12,199 nucleotides of DNA from Nostoc sp. CHAB 5834 (GTDB lineage: Bacteria; Cyanobacteriota; Cyanobacteriia; Cyanobacteriales; Nostocaceae), in NCBI GenBank assembly GCA_020829485.1, contig JAIVFU010000156.1, positions 1 through 12,199 of the forward strand, given 5' to 3'. This document shows, one piece after another, positions 6,414-12,199 of the stretch. Within the stretch, counting starts at the first letter, position 1. Every line of letters starts with the position of its first letter. The position numbers and the translations under genes are program-made. Under the pieces are notes generated by a model. The model saw only the letters and a list, made by a program, of their open reading frames with translations, had not been told where the DNA came from and did not search any database.

Positions 6414-7949
6414 GTGAGCCGTCCTCAAAGCCAAAACCAAATTACTTCTAGCAGTAGCTGGTATCAAAGGTTAACGGCTACTGTTCTTCTGGCAAGTGTT
6501 TTGCATACTACTATACCTATACCAGCGATCGCGCAACCGACTAACAATCGGAGTGCGTCTGTGCCATTAATAAATCAAGCTGCTTATACTTATACAGATT
6601 CTGCTAGTAATTATAAATATGAAGGAACTTCTAGTCAGCTTAATGTTAGTTTTAACCCATTAGTTGACCCATTAGGGCGGATTTTAGGTTGCGCTGGCGA
6701 ACTTTTACCTGACTATACAGGTTTTTCAGTTGGGGTATACGAACCTAATCCCAGCGATCCAACAGGGACAGAATTGGGAAACTTAGTTCCTCTAACTCGA
6801 ACAGAGTTGCCTGATATTCCTAATAACAACGTTTCTGGTGGTAAATCGCCAAATATCGAGAATAGTAATCCCTATTTTATTACGAATAACCCTGCGGGTG
6901 TCTACAATTTCCTCCTTGATCCCAACAAGGGTCAAACTGATCCAGGTAGAAGCTACATTTTTGTAGTCAATCCACCAGCAAATTCCATCTTTAAACAACG
7001 ACGCATCAAGATTGAAATCATTGGTAGCAGTGAAGGTAATAATCTCGTGCGGTATGTCGCTACTTCTTTAGATGGTCAGCCAATTAGTCTTTTAGGTGAG
7101 ACAAGGCTCGAGGATACGGTTGTTTTAGTTAACAATGCTGAAACCGAAGCACTGAAGTTATTTGCCTTTGATTTCACCACAAATTTGTGTCAACCCAATC
7201 AGGTGCAGATCATCAAAACCGGCGATCGCGCTACTGCTGAACCTGGAGATACAGCGATCTACCGCCTCTCAGTAAAAAATCTCGCTGATGCTGGTTTGAA
7301 TAATATATTTGTCACCGACAACTTACCTTTAGGATTCCAGTTCTTGCCTAAATCTGTGCGGGGAGAGTTGGATGGCCAAGCGATCGCTATCACCTCAGAA
7401 CGCAATGGAAACACGGTGACATTCCGCACAGATGTAACAATTCCTACAGAGAAAGTCTTGAATATTGCCTACGCGGCTCAACTAACAGCCGATGCTTTGC
7501 GGGGAACAGGCCGCAACAGTGCGATCGTTAATGCCCAACGAGCTGATAACGGTTTTAGCACCAAGGATGGCCCAGCAACCCACCAGTTAAAAATTCGTCC
7601 AGGAATCGTTTCTGATTGTGGCACAATCATCGGTCGCGTGTTTGTTGATAAAAACTTTGACGGTGAACAACAGCGTGGTGAGCCTGGAGTACCAAATGCG
7701 GTGATTTTTCTGGAGGATGGAAACCGCATCACCACAGATCCGAATGGTTTGTTTTCATTAGCCAATGCCTTACCAGGAAATCATACGGGTGTACTAGACC
7801 TCAGCAGTCTTCCTGGTTATACTCTGGCTCCCAATAACAAATTCCGCGAACGTAATAGCCAATCTCGTCTAGTGCGTTTAGAGCCTGGTGGTTTGGTACG
7901 CATGAATTTCGCAGTTACCCCCGCCTTTGAGGAGCCAGTCAAGAAATGA
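6414..7949 (+). CDS. Secreted DUF11 plus SdrD_B-like domain protein
   Basis: From GTG at 6414 this is 511 residues; the frame is open to an ATG at 6312, which would give 545. A signal peptide (hydrophobic TATVLLASVL, cleavage after PAIAQ or AIA at about residue 41) fits the shorter start. The N-terminal mature part (INQAAYTYTD, then TSSQLNVSF) resembles the equivalent part of the 844-aa protein. A DUF11 module spans about 261-391 (VQIIKTGDRATAEPGDTAIY, then VTDNLPLGFQFLP). A prealbumin/SdrD_B-like module covers about 406-500, with an EF-hand-like loop DKNFDGEQQRGE (412-423) and then PNGLFSLANALPG. Three cysteines are present. The stop overlaps the next start as ATGA, so the two proteins are probably made together, and in related architectures such modules directly precede the barrel. 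It is likely extracellular or periplasmic and a partner of the barrel protein. Confidence 0.85.
   Translation: MSRPQSQNQITSSSSWYQRLTATVLLASVLHTTIPIPAIAQPTNNRSASVPLINQAAYTYTDSASNYKYEGTSSQLNVSFNPLVDPLGRILGCAGELLPDYTGFSVGVYEPNPSDPTGTELGNLVPLTRTELPDIPNNNVSGGKSPNIENSNPYFITNNPAGVYNFLLDPNKGQTDPGRSYIFVVNPPANSIFKQRRIKIEIIGSSEGNNLVRYVATSLDGQPISLLGETRLEDTVVLVNNAETEALKLFAFDFTTNLCQPNQVQIIKTGDRATAEPGDTAIYRLSVKNLADAGLNNIFVTDNLPLGFQFLPKSVRGELDGQAIAITSERNGNTVTFRTDVTIPTEKVLNIAYAAQLTADALRGTGRNSAIVNAQRADNGFSTKDGPATHQLKIRPGIVSDCGTIIGRVFVDKNFDGEQQRGEPGVPNAVIFLEDGNRITTDPNGLFSLANALPGNHTGVLDLSSLPGYTLAPNNKFRERNSQSRLVRLEPGGLVRMNFAVTPAFEEPVKK
7929..7934 (+). promoter_or_regulatory. Ribosome binding site of the barrel gene, inside the upstream gene
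   Basis: GAGGAG lies 11 bases before the ATG at 7946, within the last codons of the preceding gene. With the 4-base ATGA overlap (7946-7949) it supports coupled but separate initiation. Confidence 0.55.
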
Positions 7950-10900
7950 AACCTAGACTGCACTATGTAACTACATTTAATCTGAGGTTGATGGCGGCGA
8001 TGCCGATAGTAGCTCTCAGCCTTATTTTGTACCCTGCAATAGTCAAAGCAGAACCCGTCAATGAAAATCTCTTTTTCTCTGATTCCCCTTCGCAAGTAGA
8101 TAAGGGTGTTGAAGATCCTGACTTTTCACCGGATCTGGAAACCTCACTTCCATTCCTCTCCCCTACAAGGGGAGAGGCTTTGAATTCTCCCCCTTCCCTA
8201 GTAGGGAAGGGGGCTGGGGGGTTAGGTTCCGCTTTGGTTTTTTCAGATGACGTGAAAAATTCCGAGCAGCAGCTTCCATCTCACAAATTTCCTTCCACTT
8301 TTCCAGCACCAACTACTGATACTTCAATTCCAGATGTTCAGCCAAGTGAAACGGAAATACAACCATTTCAACCAGCAAGTTCCGTAGGTTTACCCAGAGG
8401 CTTACGCAAAATAGCCGGAATCGAGGACAAGAATGATCGAGGTAAAGACACCGAAACACAGTTGCAAGCTTCTCCAAAGAAAATACAACCATTTCAACCA
8501 GCAAGTTCCGTAGGTTTACCTAGAGGCTTAAGCAAAATAGCAGGAGTAGAGAACGGGCAAAAGGTGAATGAAAATCTTCCCGTGTCCCCCACTCCCGCCA
8601 TTTCCCCAGCAATCAAAATCCTGACTCCGACGGTTGATAGCGTTGTAGATATGCCAGCTACCACAGTCACTGTGCAATTTCCCGTTGGTAGTCAAGTGGA
8701 ATTGCGGGTGAATGGCGTTTTGGTAGATTCTTCTTTGGTGGGACGGACGGAAAGTGATGCTACCACCAACTTAGTAACGCAGACATGGTATGGTGTCTCG
8801 TTAAAAGAAGGTACAAATACCATCTCTGCACAAGTAGTAGGAGGGAAAGAACCCCCCGTAACGGTGCAAGTCGCAGTCCGGGGAGCGCCACAGCAACTAA
8901 CCTTAAAAACTGTTGAGTCTCGTATCCCAGCAGATGGACGTTCTACTGCGACAATTCGGGGTCAACTCATTGATGCAGGTGGTAATCGCTCTAATCGTGA
9001 TGCTGTTATCACTTTGATACCTACTGCTGGGGAGTTTGTCGGGAAAGACTTCAAACCCGATGAACCCGGATTTCAAGTGGAGGCGAAAGCGGGGCAATTT
9101 ACAGGAATTTTGCGATCGCAACTCAAAGCAGAAACTGTCCGAATTCGAGCGATCGCTAATAATTTAGAAGCCTTTACCCAAGTACAATTTGAAACGGCAC
9201 TGCGTCCGAGTTTGGTGACAGGGGTAGTAGATTTACGTTTCGGTGCTAGAGGTACAAATTATTACGGCAGTTTCCGTGATTTCCTCCCTCCTGACAAAGA
9301 CAACGGGACACAATTAGATTTTCGTTCAGCAGTATTTGCAACTGGTGCGATCGGGGAGTGGTTGTTTACAGGCGCATATAACAGTTCTCGTAGCCTCAAT
9401 GAAGATTGCAACTGCGATAATCGTCTGTTTAGAACTTACCAATCCAGTGAGCAAAATTATCCTGTCTACGGTGATAGCTCGAAAGTTGATGTCCTCGCTC
9501 CTTCCATTGACAGCGTATATCTGCGTTTTGAGCGCTCAACTGGTATCCCTGGATCTTCCCCTGATTATGCCATGTGGGGTGACTACAACACAGAAGAATT
9601 TGCGCGGCGATCGCAGCAATTTACTTCTATCACCCGTCAACTCCACGGTTTTAAGGCTAACTACAACTTAGGAAACTTACAAATTACAGGTTTGTATGGC
9701 AACCATTTAGAAGGGTTTCAACGGGATACAATTGCTCCCGATGGCACTAGTGGTTATTACTTCCTATCTCGCAGAATACTACAACCAGGTAGCGAAAATG
9801 TCTTTATCGAGTTAGAAGAACTCAATCGTCCTGGGACTGTATTAGAACGCAAACAGCTTAACCGAGGCCCAGACTACGAAATCGACTACGATCGCGGTAC
9901 ATTATTATTCCGCGAACCCATCCTCCGCACCGATATCGATCAAGTCGGACAAGTATTGGTACGCCGGATTGTTGTTACCTATCAATACGACAGCGAAGAT
10001 TCTGATAGCAATATCTATGCTGGTCGTTTGCAATATAATCTTTCCCGCAAACTTAACTCCGAAAGCTGGATCGGAGCAACTTACGTTCAAGAAAATCAGG
10101 GAGTGCGTGACTTTCAACTCTACGGTGCAGATGCACTGATTTCTTTGGGTAATCAGGGTAACTTAATCGCAGAATATGCCCATTCCACTAATGATTCTGA
10201 TGTTGTGGGAAAGGTTAGCGGTGACGCTTACCGCCTGGAAGCTGAGGGACAGATTACTAATGGGATTCAAGGTCGTGCCTATTATCGCTTTGCCGATACA
10301 GGTTTTGCCAATAATACCACTATCAGCTTTGTCCCAGGACAAACTCGTTATGGAGCGCAGGTTACAGCTAAACTGGCCTCAACCACTAACGTTAGAGTGC
10401 AATATGACCACGAAGACAATTTTGGGATTGCTCCCCAACCCCTAGATACTTTTGAAGAACTGTTTACACCCCGTTCTGAAGCGATACCTGGGAGCAAAGT
10501 TGATAATTCGCTGACGACGATTTCCGCCGGTATTCAACAACGCCTGGGTAATGCTACCTTTGATGTGGATTGGATTCATCGTCATCGAGAAGACCGCATC
10601 CCCGACAGCGCCCTAAGTAGTACTTCCGATCAACTGCGATCGCGTTTTTCGGTTCCCATTGCGAAGAACCTGACTTTTCAGGCGCAAAATGAACTAAGTT
10701 TATCTTCTCAAAAAGATACTGTTTACCCAGACCGTACTATTTTCGGGTTAAATTGGGCAGCAATTCCTGGTGTAAATATCAGTCTGGCCCAACAGTTTTA
10801 CACTAGCGGTCAATATTCGGGTAATTCCATCACCAGTTTGAGTGTCAACGGTGAACACAAACTCGGATCAGATACTACTTTGACTGGTCGTTACTCAATT

Positions 10901-11923
10901 TTGGGTGGTGCGAATGAAATGACTACTCAAGGAGCGATCGGTCTAAATAATCGCTGGACTATTGCTTCGGGATTGCGGCTGAACTTAGCTTACGAACACG
11001 TATTTGGCAACTTCTTCGGACGGACTGGAGCAGGCCAACAATATGCCCAACCCTTTGCTGTTGGTCAATCAGCATCTGCGATCGGCTTTGATGGTGGCGA
11101 TAGCTACAGCGTTGGGCTGGAATACTCTGATAATCCGCAGTTTCAAGCCAGTGCCCGTTATGAACATCGTTCTTCTTCTAATGGTAGCAATACAGTAATT
11201 ACCGCAGGTGTTACGGGTAAAATTTCTCCGGCTCTCACAGCTTTGGTACGTTATCAACAAGCTGGTTCTTCCAATCAAAAGCTTTCAGGATTGGGAGATA
11301 CTGCTAACTTGAAGCTAGGTTTAGCTTACCGCGACCCCAATAGCGATAAATTTAATGCCTTATTGCGTTATGAATATCGCCAAAATCCAGCAACCATCCC
11401 TGACACCATCCTGTTAGGAAGTGGTACAGGTTCCCAAGATCATACTTTTGCTTTAGAAGCTATTTACGCTCCTAACTGGCAATGGGAATTCTACGGTAAG
11501 TATGCCTTGCGTAACAGTACTTCTTACATAGCCAGTGATTTAGCTGGTACTAGCACAGTAAATCTGGCGCAATTACGCGCTACCTATCGTTTGGGATATA
11601 GCTGGGATTTGGTGGGTGAGGCTCGTGTAATTAGTCAGCCTAACTACAGCGAAACAGGGTTTGTTGTCGAAACAGGCTACTACCTCACGCCTAACCTGCG
11701 CCTTTCGGCTGGATATGTGTTTGGTAAAGTTGACGATCGGGATTTTTCTGGCACACGTTCTGCGGGAGGCGCGTATTTGGGTATAACAGTCAAGCTCAAC
11801 GAATTGTTTGAAGGCTTTGGACAACAAAAGATTCCGCCACGCCAGCTACAGGAATCTGCAATGAAAGCTTTGGTGAATAAACTCAAGGCCGCAACAACGG
11901 CGATGCAAAAGCGTGAAATATAA
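7946..11923 (+). CDS. Outer-membrane beta-barrel protein with Ig-like N-terminal domains
   Basis: This is 1325 residues. The signal peptide has hydrophobic MAAMPIVALSLILYPAIV and cleavage after VKA (about 35). Residues 37-215 form a Pro/Ser-rich spacer containing a translated palindromic repeat (about 70-94) and a 42-residue tandem duplication (from about 137). An Ig-like domain follows (about 222-312, VELRVNGVLV), then an invasin/Big_1-like domain (about 320-405, IPADGRSTATIRGQLIDAGG). From about 424 to 1285 the sequence alternates polar and aromatic strands with Tyr/Phe/Arg-rich ends, as in a long outer-membrane barrel. It includes QNYPVYGDSS and GPDYEIDYDRGTLLFREPI, motifs I associate with large DUF11-linked outer-membrane proteins. 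A CxC pair (C488, C490) sits in an early barrel loop. A charged tail (about 1290-1325) follows the last strand rather than the usual terminal aromatic. No TonB box or plug domain is recognised. A role in anchoring or exporting the cluster's DUF11 proteins is inferred. Confidence 0.85.
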   Translation: MKPRLHYVTTFNLRLMAAMPIVALSLILYPAIVKAEPVNENLFFSDSPSQVDKGVEDPDFSPDLETSLPFLSPTRGEALNSPPSLVGKGAGGLGSALVFSDDVKNSEQQLPSHKFPSTFPAPTTDTSIPDVQPSETEIQPFQPASSVGLPRGLRKIAGIEDKNDRGKDTETQLQASPKKIQPFQPASSVGLPRGLSKIAGVENGQKVNENLPVSPTPAISPAIKILTPTVDSVVDMPATTVTVQFPVGSQVELRVNGVLVDSSLVGRTESDATTNLVTQTWYGVSLKEGTNTISAQVVGGKEPPVTVQVAVRGAPQQLTLKTVESRIPADGRSTATIRGQLIDAGGNRSNRDAVITLIPTAGEFVGKDFKPDEPGFQVEAKAGQFTGILRSQLKAETVRIRAIANNLEAFTQVQFETALRPSLVTGVVDLRFGARGTNYYGSFRDFLPPDKDNGTQLDFRSAVFATGAIGEWLFTGAYNSSRSLNEDCNCDNRLFRTYQSSEQNYPVYGDSSKVDVLAPSIDSVYLRFERSTGIPGSSPDYAMWGDYNTEEFARRSQQFTSITRQLHGFKANYNLGNLQITGLYGNHLEGFQRDTIAPDGTSGYYFLSRRILQPGSENVFIELEELNRPGTVLERKQLNRGPDYEIDYDRGTLLFREPILRTDIDQVGQVLVRRIVVTYQYDSEDSDSNIYAGRLQYNLSRKLNSESWIGATYVQENQGVRDFQLYGADALISLGNQGNLIAEYAHSTNDSDVVGKVSGDAYRLEAEGQITNGIQGRAYYRFADTGFANNTTISFVPGQTRYGAQVTAKLASTTNVRVQYDHEDNFGIAPQPLDTFEELFTPRSEAIPGSKVDNSLTTISAGIQQRLGNATFDVDWIHRHREDRIPDSALSSTSDQLRSRFSVPIAKNLTFQAQNELSLSSQKDTVYPDRTIFGLNWAAIPGVNISLAQQFYTSGQYSGNSITSLSVNGEHKLGSDTTLTGRYSILGGANEMTTQGAIGLNNRWTIASGLRLNLAYEHVFGNFFGRTGAGQQYAQPFAVGQSASAIGFDGGDSYSVGLEYSDNPQFQASARYEHRSSSNGSNTVITAGVTGKISPALTALVRYQQAGSSNQKLSGLGDTANLKLGLAYRDPNSDKFNALLRYEYRQNPATIPDTILLGSGTGSQDHTFALEAIYAPNWQWEFYGKYALRNSTSYIASDLAGTSTVNLAQLRATYRLGYSWDLVGEARVISQPNYSETGFVVETGYYLTPNLRLSAGYVFGKVDDRDFSGTRSAGGAYLGITVKLNELFEGFGQQKIPPRQLQESAMKALVNKLKAATTAMQKREI
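8155..8227. repeat. Two adjacent palindromic repeats inside the barrel gene
   Basis: CCTCTCCCC (8155-8163) pairs with GGGGAGAGG (8169-8177). Then a perfect 25-base palindrome at 8189-8213 (12-bp arms, one central base) is followed by GGGGGG-containing sequence to 8227. This is a dispersed cyanobacterial repeat normally seen between genes. Here it is read in frame as LSPTRGEALNSPPSLVG and then KGAGGLGS in the Pro/Ser-rich spacer. Confidence 0.75.
8355..8553 (+). repeat. Direct repeat encoding a duplicated 42-residue unit
   Basis: Bases 8355-8427 recur at 8481-8553 (offset 126, exactly 42 codons). The first 40 bases are identical, with six differences overall in 73. Both copies encode IQPFQPASSVGLPRGL followed by [RS]KIAG[IV]E. 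The high nucleotide identity points to a recent tandem duplication, and the frame is kept. Confidence 0.85.
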
Positions 11924-11931
11924 AACGGTTA

Positions 11932-11965
11932 TTTGTAGAGACGCGAAATTTCGCGTCTCTACAAA
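11932..11965. terminator. Perfect 34-bp palindrome after the barrel gene; probable bidirectional terminator
   Basis: TTTGTAGAGACGCGAAA (11932-11948) is immediately followed by its exact reverse complement (11949-11965). CGG (11926-11928) and CCG (11966-11968) can extend the stem past a small bulge. It starts 9 bases after the stop at 11923 and lies between converging genes, so it could end both transcripts. It shares TTGTAGAGACG with the palindrome near 171 and is also a member of a dispersed repeat family. Confidence 0.6.
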
Positions 11966-12043
11966 CCGAAAAATGACATTTAAATTAGGTAAATGTGAAT
12001 CCAGATGGTAGATTTTCGGATAAATTGGGAAACCTAAAAACGG

Positions 12044-12065
12044 GCGATCGCACTGAAGCGATCGC
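12044..12065. repeat. Paired HIP1 octamers forming a hairpin
   Basis: GCGATCGC occurs at 12044-12051 and again at 12058-12065, separated by 6 bases. As each octamer is self-complementary, the pair can fold as an 8-bp stem. It sits 10 bases beyond the stop of the minus-strand partial ORF and might help terminate it. Confidence 0.45.
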
Positions 12066-12075
12066 TACTCATTCC

Positions 12076-12199
12076 CTAGCTATCTAATTGGTATTTTAGG
12101 GCTTGAGACTCAAGCACAGAGAGAATTTCTGTATGTTGATTGACCAAACCTTGTATTGCGGTAATTGGATCATGGTGAAGGCGATGTTTGCGTTGGCGA
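12076..12199 (-). CDS. C-terminal fragment of an unidentified protein (partial, 5' end outside window)
   Basis: On the minus strand one frame is open from the window edge to a TAG at 12078-12076, giving 40 residues. It includes HDPITAIQGLVNQHTEI and ends KYQLDS. The composition is ordinary for a soluble, helical protein end. I do not recognise the family. Support is the open frame, plausible codon use, and hairpins directly downstream (12044-12065 and 11932-11965). The fragment is short, so it could be a chance open frame. Confidence 0.45.
   Translation of the reverse strand, partial: RQRKHRLHHDPITAIQGLVNQHTEILSVLESQALKYQLDS

Noticed and set aside
7946..7949. Frameshift splitting one large DUF11-barrel gene
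   Set aside because: The downstream gene has its own GAGGAG, ATG and signal peptide, so these are two overlapping genes, not a broken one.
7946..11923. TonB-dependent receptor
   Set aside because: No TonB box or plug domain is seen. The N-terminal half is a signal peptide, a Pro-rich spacer and Ig-like domains.

Overview
The window looks like chromosomal DNA from a filamentous, heterocystous-type cyanobacterium (Nostoc/Anabaena group, inferred). The reasons are the many copies of the HIP1 octamer GCGATCGC (for example at 785, 2756, 9113, 12044 and 12058), the density of short palindromic repeats between genes, low-to-moderate GC, and protein families typical of that group.

Layout. Positions 1-125 are the tail of an IS1-family insertion sequence: the last 33 codons of a transposase followed by a terminal-repeat-like end. 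After a repeat-rich spacer come two minus-strand genes that probably form one unit, read from 2055 down to 389. The first is a zinc-ribbon threonine synthase (thrC). The second is a small ubiquitin-fold sulfur carrier ending in Gly-Gly, very like mycobacterial CysO. A good sigma-70-type promoter (TTGACT-17-TAGTAT, minus strand) lies just upstream of thrC, with a 12-bp inverted repeat abutting it. Positions 2148-2990 hold no gene. They carry a degenerate direct repeat, a 91-bp MITE with an exact 8-bp target duplication whose ends match the IS end at 125, and a leader with several hairpins.

From 2991 to 11923 four plus-strand genes form a secreted/outer-membrane cluster. They are a large Cys-free (mature part), Thr/Asn-rich DUF11-type protein of 844 aa; a small single-domain DUF11 protein of 187 aa; a DUF11 plus SdrD_B-like protein of 511 aa; and a 1325-aa protein with a signal peptide, a Pro-rich spacer, two Ig-like domains and a very long C-terminal outer-membrane beta-barrel. 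The last two overlap by ATGA and look translationally coupled. All four have signal peptides. The likely picture is an outer-membrane barrel that anchors or exports a Ca2+-stabilised Ig-like surface layer or adhesin. That is inference from domain content; no function is proven by the sequence. A 34-bp perfect palindrome follows the last gene, and a partial minus-strand ORF (12199 to 12076) converges on it.

The most interesting points are the surface-protein cluster with its split barrel/DUF11 architecture, the CysO-like carrier paired with threonine synthase, the MITE/IS1 relationship, and a cyanobacterial intergenic repeat translated in frame inside the barrel gene.
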